DNA of 64,000 nt from Dyella_B nitratireducens (GTDB lineage Bacteria; Pseudomonadota; Gammaproteobacteria; Xanthomonadales; Rhodanobacteraceae). Each line of letters starts with the position of its first letter. Position 1 is the first letter of the stretch. A program made the position numbers and the translations under genes. Under the pieces are notes generated by a model, which searched no databases, was not told where the DNA came from, and worked only from the letters and a program-made list of their open reading frames with translations. The stretch spans positions 2,976,001-3,040,000 of the forward strand of contig NZ_CP064032.1 in assembly GCF_049532905.1 (NCBI RefSeq). Reading direction: 5' to 3'. Shown here piece after piece: positions 16,247 to 25,700 of this stretch.

Positions 16247-16420
16247 ACGGCGCGGCGCACGCTTTCTTCCGTTGGCGTGGTGATGGCTTCATCGTAGGCG
16301 TTGGTGTGCAGGCTGTTGCAGTTGTCGAACAGGGCGTACAGCGCTTGCAGGATGGTGCGGATGTCGTTGAACTGGATTTCCTGCGCGTGCAGGGAGCGGC
16401 GGGTGACGCGGCCGATGGCG
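16247..16420. pseudogene. fragment of icmF (partial duplicate of 23301-23557)
   Basis: About 174 bp closely match the icmF gene in the same orientation. Positions 16247-16400 match 23301-23454 with few changes, then the match jumps to about 23539-23557. The 84 bp between are missing, and GCGGC occurs at both edges of the gap, a typical microhomology deletion. It has no start or stop of its own. It abuts the disrupted nuclease gene and is therefore probably debris of a recombination or insertion event. Confidence 0.8.
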
Positions 16421-16592
16421 GCGTTGCCGCCAGGTGATCGACCGCAGTGCTATCTCAGGAAACGGCGACGCCTCTTGTTTATGACAAAGAAATCACGACC
16501 AGCCTCACCCACCTCAAGCCAGACGTCGCAGACAGCCACGGCGGAATCGTATCGCCCGCGACAGTGGCCTTCGCCAAGGTTCCTTAGCCGGT

Positions 16593-17852
16593 TTATTGCC
16601 TTGCAATGCCCACCGATTCAGTCACACGCTGGCCGTCGCAAGCGATTCCGTTGAAGGTCCAATGCGCTGCGTCATTGAGCGCGGAAACATCCACGAACCT
16701 AGAATTACTGGAGCGCGCGATCCATTCGTGCGCAACTTGGCCGCTACGATCAACCACGACGGTGACTACTGGTATTTGTGCAGCCGAATCAGCCATGGTG
16801 TGTTCGGCCTCACGAACCATCGTACGTCGGCAGACATCCGCCGACGGTTCTATACCATCAGCACCGGATGGAACACCTGGCTGTGAAGGCGGTGGCGGGG
16901 CTATAGACATTCTGCTTAAGGCGATGGCTCGGTCCTTTGGCAGGTCGTAGTAATACAGGAGCGCCGACTTCACGGTGGCGCCCGCTTTGTCCCGCAGCTC
17001 CCAATTATTCAATTCCAACCCGGGATGCTGATGCAGATACGCCGTCATAGTGCCTGCCGCACGCGCGTCGTCGACTGTCGGCAATCCACCCAAGGCCAGC
17101 AGGATTGCTTCGGAACTCTCGTCCTGCACATTCAGGAAAACGGAAGATCCATCATAGAAATCCATCCGTAGCGTGCGCAGACAGTTGATCAGACAGCGTG
17201 ATGCCGGTGGCTCCCCATGATGACTGGCTGCCACGTATCCGTCGTGATAAGCAGTTTCCAGTGTCTGCGCATAACTGTTTGCATTGGACGGCGGCGTCGG
17301 AAAGGCATGCTGCCCAGGCCGGAGCTTGAACGGGACGTAATGCTCAAGAGCGAGGTTGCCATTTTCCAAAGACGCAGTGAACGCGTCTCCATTCGGCAAC
17401 CAGATGCGAAAAAATTCGTTACTCAAGGCGCTCACTGCAATGGGCAGATCATCCCCTAACTTGTTCAGATTGAAAGTCACGGGAATGGCTACTTGCGCCT
17501 CGGCGGGCTTGCCGTACTTGAACTCAGGCTTGAAGGTCCAGTGCTGTACGGCTTCGAGTGCAGCCTTGTCCAACTCTGGAAACCCACTAGTTCGTTCGAT
17601 ACGTATATCTCGCGGCATGCCGCGCACATCAACAACGAGCAACACCATCGCCGTGCCCTGATGACGCTGCCGGATAGCCTCAGGCGGATAAACAAGTGCA
17701 GGCTTTGTCGCCAATGCAGGACGGATGATGAACGGATCCGCTATCGTCGCGGGATACGCAGCCAACATTGCCGGCGACGCGACAAATAGGCCGCAAACCG
17801 CCAAGAAAAGGCGCCGCATGCGAGCGCGCCACTTCGTAAATCGAAAATCCAT
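16593..17852 (-). CDS. TonB C-terminal domain protein, 419 aa
   Basis: A basic N-terminus and hydrophobic segment (MRRLFLAVCGLFVASPAMLA) form a signal peptide or anchor. Residues about 45-135 are a TonB C-terminal-like domain (PALVYPPEAIRQRHQGTAMVLLVVDVRG... HWTFKPEFKYGKPAEAQVAIPVTF). A second, weaker TonB-like segment ends the protein (VVTVVVDRSGQVAHEW... AAHWTFNGIACDGQRV). The middle is unclassified. The arrangement, domain first then middle, differs from that of the relative at 8830. It probably acts in the periplasm. Classical TonB function is unlikely because no Pro-rich spanning linker is seen. Confidence 0.75.
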   Translation of the reverse strand: MDFRFTKWRARMRRLFLAVCGLFVASPAMLAAYPATIADPFIIRPALATKPALVYPPEAIRQRHQGTAMVLLVVDVRGMPRDIRIERTSGFPELDKAALEAVQHWTFKPEFKYGKPAEAQVAIPVTFNLNKLGDDLPIAVSALSNEFFRIWLPNGDAFTASLENGNLALEHYVPFKLRPGQHAFPTPPSNANSYAQTLETAYHDGYVAASHHGEPPASRCLINCLRTLRMDFYDGSSVFLNVQDESSEAILLALGGLPTVDDARAAGTMTAYLHQHPGLELNNWELRDKAGATVKSALLYYYDLPKDRAIALSRMSIAPPPPSQPGVPSGADGIEPSADVCRRTMVREAEHTMADSAAQIPVVTVVVDRSGQVAHEWIARSSNSRFVDVSALNDAAHWTFNGIACDGQRVTESVGIARQ

Positions 17853-18183
17853 AGCCCCTGTTTCCCTTTCGTTTCACACCCCATGCGAGCGATAGCAACC
17901 GCTCGTCTCGGCCGTGGCAAGTGCTTGCTGGCGAACGACCCCTGCCCTGTATTTAGTCTGAGGCCGAATGGCGCGGGAGATCAAGGCGTGGAATCGCTCA
18001 TTGGCTTCATGTCGGGGTCTAGGCTGACGTCTTGGCGATACCGCTGAGTGCGGACGGGGAAAGTCGAGCTTGTGAAATGACGGCCTGCAGAGCATCGCTA
18101 CAGGTGCCCAGCCGCTAGATACTTTGATGACATATGGCACACTAGATCGGACGGCGGACGGCACCCGCCAACAGGGATGAAGC
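17853..18183. other. intergenic region between divergent genes
   Basis: About 330 bp between the leftward TonB-domain gene and the rightward AHH toxin. It should hold both promoters. No repeat, RNA or small gene is evident. Confidence 0.4.
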
Positions 18184-18780
18184 ATGTCAGCACAGCCAAA
18201 GACCGCAGTAGCGGCACCCACCCCAATCCCCACCACATCCGCCGGCATCCTGGATTTGACCATTGCCGGCAATCGCATCTCGGCCAATGCCAGTGACGTT
18301 AATGCTTACGGAGTTCGAAATGAACTCCTGCTCAAACAGGAGAAGGCACGGGTCAGATACAAAAACGGAGAAACGCTGCCCACCTCAGCAGAGGTGTTAC
18401 TGGCAAATGCCAATCGCAAGGATTACAACCATCGCCGCACGCTATCTCGAAATATCGTTGCAGCGACGGCGCAACCTCGTCCGGCCAACACCTGCGCACA
18501 CCATATCGTGGCGCTGGGCGATCCCGAGGCGAGAGAATCACGCAACTTGCTTTATGGTTGGGGAATTGGCATCAACGACGCCGACAATGGCGTTTTTCTT
18601 CCCCGCAAAGGCCCGGGAATGCCGGATTACCCGAACGCCACCCACCATACACCTAGCCACAAGCAGCTTTATCACTTGGAGGTGTATTCGCAATTGAGTC
18701 TCCGAGATGGATCCGAAGACGGGCGCAGAGGTCTGCGTTCTCTCAAGTCGCAACTGCTTTCAGGCGAGCTTTCACTTTAA
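18184..18780 (+). CDS. AHH-family nuclease toxin
   Basis: 198 aa. The C-terminal half is an AHH domain (HNH/colicin-like nuclease superfamily of polymorphic toxins). AHHIVALGD carries His106-His107, followed by GINDADNGVFLPR, NATHHTPSHKQLYHLEVYSQL and a helical end. The N-terminal about 60 residues are Ala/Pro/Thr-rich and then helical, without a PAAR, VgrG or RHS region, so this is a short stand-alone effector or cargo toxin. It probably degrades DNA or RNA of competitors. The immunity gene follows 15 bp downstream. Delivery is unknown; no secretion genes are nearby. Confidence 0.85.
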   Translation: MSAQPKTAVAAPTPIPTTSAGILDLTIAGNRISANASDVNAYGVRNELLLKQEKARVRYKNGETLPTSAEVLLANANRKDYNHRRTLSRNIVAATAQPRPANTCAHHIVALGDPEARESRNLLYGWGIGINDADNGVFLPRKGPGMPDYPNATHHTPSHKQLYHLEVYSQLSLRDGSEDGRRGLRSLKSQLLSGELSL

Positions 18781-18795
18781 TTCGGAGATAGATGG

Positions 18796-19356
18796 ATGAC
18801 TGTTTGGGAATTGCGGTACACCTCCGTCAACGATTACGCCATGGTCGTCTCCTTGGATGATCACGATTCGCTGGCAGGTCGATTCCGCATCGATGGCACT
18901 CCAAAAAATTGGATGGATCGTCCATTAGTGGGATTTGCCGATAGCACGCGACGAAAAAATAGGCGTCCACCCGCTGATGTCAGCGCCATGGTGCCCGGCG
19001 TTCTGATACTCAGCGAGCGAGCCAAGGAGGTTCTCGGGCCGTTCTTATCAAAGTTCGGGCAGTTGCTGGAACTCGACTGCGAGGGAACTGGCGAGATCCG
19101 CTATTTCTACAATGTGACGAACATTGCGCCTTGCGTAGACGTTGAACATTCCCAGAAGACCCAGCTTGGGGACGTCAAGATGGAATTGTTCAACGAAACC
19201 CAGATACCCAAGGAAGCTGCCGTTTTTAAAGACCCTTCGACACTAAAAGTACGCATCTACATCAATGATGCAGGAAGGGCGATCATCGATCCTCTGATAG
19301 CTTCGGCGAAGTTGACCGGTATTGAGTGCGGCCCGCTCGCTCCGCTTAGAGGCTGA
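18796..19356 (+). CDS. Imm11-family (DUF1629) immunity protein, copy 2
   Basis: 186 aa, GGAG 8 nt upstream of the ATG. Features typical of Imm11/DUF1629 are a short N-terminal part, then PGVLILSERAKEVLGPFLSKFGQLLELD, RYFYNVTNIAPCVD, and AVFKDPSTLKVRIYINDAGRAI. It lies directly downstream of the AHH nuclease and presumably neutralises it. It shares the whole fold pattern with copy 1 at 11831 but is only moderately identical, so the two modules diverged some time ago. Confidence 0.85.
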   Translation: MTVWELRYTSVNDYAMVVSLDDHDSLAGRFRIDGTPKNWMDRPLVGFADSTRRKNRRPPADVSAMVPGVLILSERAKEVLGPFLSKFGQLLELDCEGTGEIRYFYNVTNIAPCVDVEHSQKTQLGDVKMELFNETQIPKEAAVFKDPSTLKVRIYINDAGRAIIDPLIASAKLTGIECGPLAPLRG

Positions 19357-19447
19357 CGTCGCAGTTGAAGAACACCCCACCTCTCAATGTGCCAACGGGG
19401 CTGTGCATTCAGGCGCGTAGGTGGACCTGGAGCCGTTTTTTAACGAG

Positions 19448-19630
19448 TCGACTCAATGGGATGTAAAGGCCAGAACCGACGACTTTACCGCAGCCACCCA
19501 CTTCCAGGTCATGAATCGACTGATCCAGATCGGCAAATTCGGCATGAGTATTGAACTCGTCGACGGCGGCGCGGAGTTCACCCAGCTTGCCGACGACTTG
19601 CCTGCGATGCGAAACGGCAACATGCCTTAA
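19448..19630 (+). pseudogene. fragment of a C58 protease gene
   Basis: 183 bp closely match 13043-13225 inside the intact C58 protease gene, encoding QWDVKARTDDFTAATHFQVMN through PAMRNGNMP and then a stop. The parts bearing the catalytic Cys, His and Asp are missing. It lies after AHH/Imm11 copy 2, mirroring the neighbour relationship of the intact copy to AHH/Imm11 copy 1. Confidence 0.8.
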
Positions 19631-19719
19631 AGAAATTAGCTTTCAACACCTAAGATTTTCCAACACAACGACGTACATTTCGTTTATCAGATCAAATAAT
19701 CAGACCCCACTCAATTCAC

Positions 19720-22446
19720 CTACGCCACGTAGGTGGGCGCTCCCGCAAGGCGATCCAGTTCCGCGACACCGGGAGTACCAAGCCAACTGAGAAATCCCTC
19801 CGGTGTTAATGCACCGCTATGCACTCTTAGCAATCCCTCCATGAAGATCGAGTGCTCTACTAACGTGATGTCCTGAGAAGCTGCAGCTTTTCGCTTTGAG
19901 GTCTCATCAAAGTGAGGCTTCCCAAGCGTTACGCGGCGCATCGCAGGCTCGAAGTCTGCCGCTTTCTGTAGAACCGCCCATGCCTCTTCCTTCTTTATAA
20001 GCGATGGGGACTTCGTACATGTCTTACATTCAAGTAATATCTTCAGATCGCCAAGTTCTATCAGCAGATCTGGCACGTTTTGTCGCACTCCATCATCGAC
20101 AACCGTCACCGTCCAGGTGATCTCCACCCTGAGAAGATCACATATTGCTGATTCGTATTCGGTACCAAGAGTGTCATTGCAATTTTTGACGAGTCTTTCG
20201 ATTCCTAACCCAGCGCCTTGAGCCAAATGGCTCGTAGCCAATCTACTCGGACCCAACCCAACAGTACTCGCGGCGGCATCAAGTAACGCTTGGGCACGGC
20301 GGTCGCTTCGTAATATATGAACAAGCTTATCTTTAGCCGTCGCAAGTAAATCGTGAAGCGAGGCAATTCCTTGTGCGACGAGTCCCATTGCACGCTGCCG
20401 ACCAAATCCCGGCACTCCATGACGTTCGGCAATTCTCAGAACGTCAAGTGCCTCTACTGGAGCGCCCCACCGCACCCTTCTCGCCAACATCGCGATCTGA
20501 TTACTTACACCCTGCGAACAACCAAGCTCGGGTACTGAAGACAGCTTATGTATACCGTCGAGAACCCATGCTGTGTCCACCGCTAATCTATGTATCATTC
20601 CGGCGGTTAGCTTAGTTGTGAAGGCTATTTTCCTTTCAGCGAGGCCTTCGATATACAAAGATAATGCTTGTGCACACTGAGCCAGCTTGAGATCGCTTCG
20701 GTCTAAGGCAATCGGAAGCTTCCTGGTCGCCCAATACGCAACAGATTCATAAACAGACTGTGAGGGGTATGGAAGGAATCGAGACGGGTGATTAGATCGA
20801 AACTCATCGCTTGCGCATGCGGCATATATAAGCCCCTGCGCATTAGGTTCGAACCCTGCTGCCAGATCAGGAGCCAGCGTTCGGAGAATCTGCGCAAATT
20901 GCACCGCAGTTGTAGGAAGAAGTCCTGATAAAGCGGCGGCCTTTCCAAGAGGCGTTATGGTAAGAGAATTATTGAGCGCAGCGATTAAGTCATACTGCGC
21001 AAGCCACTCAATGGCAGCCGTGCTTTCGCTCCCCAGCGCGGCCAACTTTGCTGGATTCGTATCGAGTGTTTGATACCAATAGAGCGTATTTTTAAAGAAA
21101 TCCATAAGTCCTTCGAAGCTGCTTGCTAAACCCGCAGCGACCAGACCCAAAATCGACTTTCGAAGGCTGAGATTTACGAATTGCGAGAAAAGACGGTCAT
21201 TTTCAGGTCGAATCAGAAGGTTGGCGTGAGCTAATTCCACCTGATTTTTTGGAAGTAAGACTGAGAATCCATCGTCATGCATACCTAGCCGACCCGCACG
21301 TCCGGACATATTTCGATAATCTGATCTGACTATGTGTGATCCTGCTCTATCTCCCCATTCATAGGTTAACTTCGGAAACACGATTGATCTGAAAGGGAAA
21401 TTGACCCCAGCGGCCAACGTCGTAGTCGCAAAGCACACTTCAAACTTCCCATCGATAAATCCGTTTTCGATAACTTGTCTCTCTTGCGGAGAAAGGTCGG
21501 CAGTATGAAATGCCACACGTCGTTCCGCATTCTCTCGAAGCTGATCTGAAGAATCGGTGGGCTCGGAAAAGAGATCGAGCTGTTGAGCTAAGGCAATGCC
21601 TTCACCGACGCGCGGCCGTCCCTGGCCAAAGTTATTCGCAAATGTAAGCGCCTCGCGTCTACTCTCTGTGAATACCAAGACTGGCCCCCGCCGAAGCCTG
21701 AGAAGCTGATTAACAACTTCAATAACGTCTTGCCTAGGACTAGCAACACCAGTGATCTCACTGCCATCTTCATGCCCTAATGTGGTGCGATAAGCTTTAC
21801 CGGCATACCAAATTTCTTGATGGAGAGGTACGTCTCGCTGCGCACTTTTGACCAAACCACATCCCATCCATCCGGCTAAATCATCCGCATTTTCTACCGT
21901 AGCCGTGAGGGCAACAAATTGACGGATGCCGCGTTGTCTAAGTGTCGCACAGAGAGTCTCTATTTCGGGGCCGCGATTAGGATCCCCAAGTATTTGAAGC
22001 TCGTCTGCAATTACAGCAATGTTGCTAGGCCGCAATTGACCTGTAAGCAACAAACCCAACGCCTTTTCATAGGTAGCGACCAGCAACGAGGCATCGACAT
22101 CACCTTCAGCTCGGTCACCGGTGTTTAAACCAACCGAACCAAGCGGAGAGCTTGCTTCTTCACCGAATCGTCGAACGAAATCCGAGTATTTTTGATCTGC
22201 TAATGCTTTATGTGAGACTAGATATAGAACTTTAATTCCATTTCGCAAAGCGCAGAGTGCGGCAACCTCTCCAACCAACGTCTTTCCGGATGACGTCGGC
22301 GCGCTTACGATCAAGCTGCGCTCACCGGCGACACCGGCGGCCAAAGATTTAGCCTGAATATCCGTAAGATTTTTAATTCCCCAGCTATGGAGCTGCTCTT
22401 TGACCCATTCGGTAACTCCGGGACCATCGGCTTCTGCAACTTCCAT
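19720..22446 (-). CDS. Ski2-like SF2 helicase with C-terminal PD-(D/E)XK-like nuclease domain
   Basis: 908 aa. The start is placed at ATG 22446 because GGAGGAG lies 6 nt upstream; an ATG at 22473 would add 9 residues. Helicase motifs are present: APTSSGKT (Walker A), ADELQ in place of DExH, ALTATVENADDL (motif III region), ATTTLAAGVNFP, and MSGRAGRLG (motif VI). A winged-helix and a helical region follow, as in Hel308/Ski2 proteins. The last about 150 residues contain DLLIELGDLKILLECKTC, matching the D...ExK core of restriction-type nucleases. A single-gene helicase-nuclease suggests DNA processing or antiphage defence. AT-rich, flanked by toxin debris, so probably acquired. Confidence 0.75.
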   Translation of the reverse strand: MEVAEADGPGVTEWVKEQLHSWGIKNLTDIQAKSLAAGVAGERSLIVSAPTSSGKTLVGEVAALCALRNGIKVLYLVSHKALADQKYSDFVRRFGEEASSPLGSVGLNTGDRAEGDVDASLLVATYEKALGLLLTGQLRPSNIAVIADELQILGDPNRGPEIETLCATLRQRGIRQFVALTATVENADDLAGWMGCGLVKSAQRDVPLHQEIWYAGKAYRTTLGHEDGSEITGVASPRQDVIEVVNQLLRLRRGPVLVFTESRREALTFANNFGQGRPRVGEGIALAQQLDLFSEPTDSSDQLRENAERRVAFHTADLSPQERQVIENGFIDGKFEVCFATTTLAAGVNFPFRSIVFPKLTYEWGDRAGSHIVRSDYRNMSGRAGRLGMHDDGFSVLLPKNQVELAHANLLIRPENDRLFSQFVNLSLRKSILGLVAAGLASSFEGLMDFFKNTLYWYQTLDTNPAKLAALGSESTAAIEWLAQYDLIAALNNSLTITPLGKAAALSGLLPTTAVQFAQILRTLAPDLAAGFEPNAQGLIYAACASDEFRSNHPSRFLPYPSQSVYESVAYWATRKLPIALDRSDLKLAQCAQALSLYIEGLAERKIAFTTKLTAGMIHRLAVDTAWVLDGIHKLSSVPELGCSQGVSNQIAMLARRVRWGAPVEALDVLRIAERHGVPGFGRQRAMGLVAQGIASLHDLLATAKDKLVHILRSDRRAQALLDAAASTVGLGPSRLATSHLAQGAGLGIERLVKNCNDTLGTEYESAICDLLRVEITWTVTVVDDGVRQNVPDLLIELGDLKILLECKTCTKSPSLIKKEEAWAVLQKAADFEPAMRRVTLGKPHFDETSKRKAAASQDITLVEHSIFMEGLLRVHSGALTPEGFLSWLGTPGVAELDRLAGAPTYVA

Positions 22447-22473
22447 TTTCCTCTCCTCCATAAGGAAGACCAT

Positions 22474-22771
22474 TAAGAACTAGGCTGCTGCTGATCCAAA
22501 GGACGCAGCAAAATTTGGACCAATCTTTCAAATTCCCATGCTTTTCTGGTGCTTAGAAACGCAAGGAAAGCCGTTAGGTCGGCGCAGGCTGTCAAAATAG
22601 GTCACAATTTCAGTCATTTTTTTATAGTCGTAGACGCATCGGGGATACGAGACGCTCCAACCGATTTCTAGATATGTGTCAGCCAATGGCTGCCCTCCAT
22701 TCTCCAACATTTGTAACCCGAATAAAAAAGCCCGCCAATAGGCGGGCTTTTTTATTGCTTGACCAATGTAG
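22474..22771. other. intergenic region between helicase and icmF
   Basis: About 300 bp, with the icmF terminator at 22724-22753. A leftward open frame across 22528-22815 reads through that terminator and overlaps the icmF end, so it is not accepted as a gene. Confidence 0.45.
22724..22753 (-). terminator. Rho-independent terminator of icmF
   Basis: A run of A, then GCCCGCC-AATA-GGCGGGC, then a run of T. It works in either orientation and lies about 20 bp past the icmF stop codon. Confidence 0.85.
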
Positions 22772-25700
22772 TTACATATTTCTACGGTACTCACCACCCA
22801 CGTCATAAAGCGCATGGCTGATCTGGCCCAGCGAGTTGTACTTCACCGCCTCCATCAACTGCTCAAACACATTCTTGCGTTCGCGTGCAGTAACTTGCAA
22901 TTTCTTGAGGCTATCGGGTGACAGCGAATTGCGGGCTTTGCCGTAGCCCTGCACGTTCTCAATCTGCTGCCCCTTCTCTTCTTCCGTCGAACGAATCAAC
23001 TCGATCTCCGTAGCGATTTCGCCACCATGGTCCTTGGGCAGGAAGGTGTTGACGCCAATCAGCGGCAGGCTGCCGTCGTGCTTTTTCTGCTCGTAGTACA
23101 TCGATTCTTCTTGAATCTTGCCGCGCTGGTACATGGTGTCCATGGCGCCGAGTACGCCGCCGCGTTCGCTGATGGCTTCGAATTCTTTGTAGACGGCTTC
23201 TTCGACGAGGTCGGTGAGGGTGTCGACGATGTAGCTGCCTTGCCAGGGGTTTTCGTTGAAGTTGAGGCCGAGTTCTTTGTTGATGATCATCTGGATGGCG
23301 ACGGCGCGGCGCACGCTTTCTTCGGTGGGCGTGGTGATGGCTTCGTCGTAGGCGTTGGTGTGCAGGCTGTTGCAGTTGTCGAACAGGGCGTACAGCGCTT
23401 GCAGGGTGGTGCGGATGTCGTTGAACTGGATTTCCTGCGCGTGCAGGGAGCGGCCCGACGTCTGGATGTGGTACTTCATCATCTGGCTGCGGGCGCTGGC
23501 GCCATAGCGTTCGCGCATGGCGCGGGCCCATATGCGGCGGGCGACGCGGCCGATGACGGTGTATTCCGGGTCCATGCCGTTAGAGAAGAAGAAGCTGAGG
23601 TTCGGCGCGAAGTCGTCGATATGCATGCCGCGCGCGAGGTAGTACTCAACGATGGTGAAGCCGTTGCTGAGGGTGAAGGCGAGCTGGCTGATCGGGTTGG
23701 CGCCGGCTTCGGCGATGTGATAGCCGGAGATGGAGACGGAATAGAAGTTGCGCACTTTGTGGTCGACGAAGTACTGCTGGATGTCGCCCATCATGCGCAG
23801 TGCGAATTCGGTGCTGAAGATGCAGGTGTTTTGCGCCTGGTCTTCTTTGAGGATGTCTGCCTGTACCGTGCCGCGCACGGTTTGCAGGGTTTCTTCCTTG
23901 ATGCGGGCGTAGGTTTCGGCGTCGACGAGTTGCTCGCCAGTGATGCCGAGCAGGCCGAGGCCGAGACCTTCGTTGCCTTTGGGTAGATCGCCGGAGTACG
24001 TGGGACGCTTTTTGCCGGCGAAGAGTTCGTCCATGCGCTTTTGCGCGGCGGTCCAACGCGCGTCGTCGGACTTGAGGTATTTCTCCACGTTCTGGTCGAT
24101 CGCGGTGTTCATGAACATCGCGAGGATGATCGGCGCGGGGCCGTTGATGGTCATGGAGACGGAGCTGGTCGGCGCGCTGAGGTCGAAGCCGGAGTACAGC
24201 TTCTTCATATCGTCGAGCGTGGCGATGTTGACGCCGGAGTTGCCGATCTTGCCGTAGATGTCCGGACGCGGTGCGGGATCTTCGCCGTAGAGGGTGACGG
24301 AGTCGAACGCGGTGGAGAGGCGCGTGGCGGCACCGCCTTGGCTCAGGTAATGGAAGCGGCGGTTGGTGCGCTCGGGCGTGCCTTCGCCGGCGAACATGCG
24401 GGTGGGATCTTCACCGGTGCGGCGATAGGGGTAGACGCCGCCGGTGTACGGGTAGTGGCCGGGCAGGTTTTCGCGCATGAGGAAGCGCAACTGGTCGCCC
24501 CAGTCTTTGGTTTTGGGTGGCGAAACCTTCGGGATTTTCTGGTGGCTGAGGGATACGCGGTAGTTTTCTACGCGGATCACTTTGTCACGCACTTTGTATT
24601 CGTTGACGTCGTCGGTGACGGATTTGTAGAGCTTGGGCCAGTCGCGTAGCAGGTGCAGGGCTTCGTGGCTGAGTTCGCGCAGGGCGGCGTTGTAGCGTTG
24701 GCGGAGTAGTAGGAGGGTGCGGTCTACTGCTTCGTGGGTTGGTTCTGGATTTATGTCGTGCGCTTCGCGCGGCGTATTTGACTGGATTCCGGCGTTCGCC
24801 GGAATGACGGTGTTGGGGGTTGAGGGGGCGTGAAGGTCGTCGTGGTCGTAGCGTTCCAGGGGGCGCGGGAGTTTTGGATCGGCTAGTTCTTTCAGCGATT
24901 CGTAGTAGTGCTGCGCCTTGCTGGCGAATTCGGCTTCGCGTTCGATCTCGGTGTTGATGCCCCTGCCCTGCTCAGCGATTTCGGCGAGGTAGCGCACGCG
25001 TGCGCCGGGAATCAGCACGGTGGCACGCGGTTCTTTCAGGGTGACGTCCAGGTTCGGCTTGAAATCGCAGTGCGCGGTTTCGATGGCATGTTCGCCGCCT
25101 TTCGCTGAGAGCTTGTTGAGCAGCAGGCGGCACAGGTTGGTGAACATCCAGGTGACGCCTGGATCGTTGAACTGGCTAGCGATGGTGGGGTACACCGGCA
25201 CGTCGTCGTCTTTCAGGGTGAAGGCGTTGCGGTTGCGCTTCCACTGTTTGCGCACGTCGCGCAGGGCGTCTTCGGCACCACGCTTGTCGAATTTGTTGAG
25301 CACGACGAGTTCGGCGAAATCGAGCATGTCGATTTTTTCGAGCTGGCTGGCGGCGCCGTAGTCGCTGGTCATGACGTAGACGGGGAAGTCGACGAGGTCG
25401 ACGATTTCTGAATCGCTCTGGCCGATGCCGGCGGTTTCGACGATCACCAGGTCGTAGGGCTGGCTCTTCAAGAAGTTGATGCAGTCGTGCAGCACTTCGT
25501 TGGTGGCGGCATTCTGGCGGCGCGTGGCCATGGAGCGCATGTATACGCGATGGCTGCGCAGCGCATTCATGCGGATGCGGTCACCAAGCAGTGCCCCACC
25601 GCTGCGGCGGCGCGTGGGATCCACGGCGAGCACGGCGATGCGCATGTGCGGGAAGGCGTGCAGGAAGCGCAATAAGAGTTCATCCACCACGGAGGATTTA

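Noticed and set aside
22528..22815. 95-codon minus-strand frame between helicase and icmF
   Set aside because: Reads through the icmF terminator and overlaps the icmF end; no recognisable domain.
23027..23986. Long open frame (319 codons) on the plus strand inside icmF
   Set aside because: Antisense to the conserved mutase domain; its composition (V, A, G, D runs) is what the complement of a GC-rich coding strand gives.
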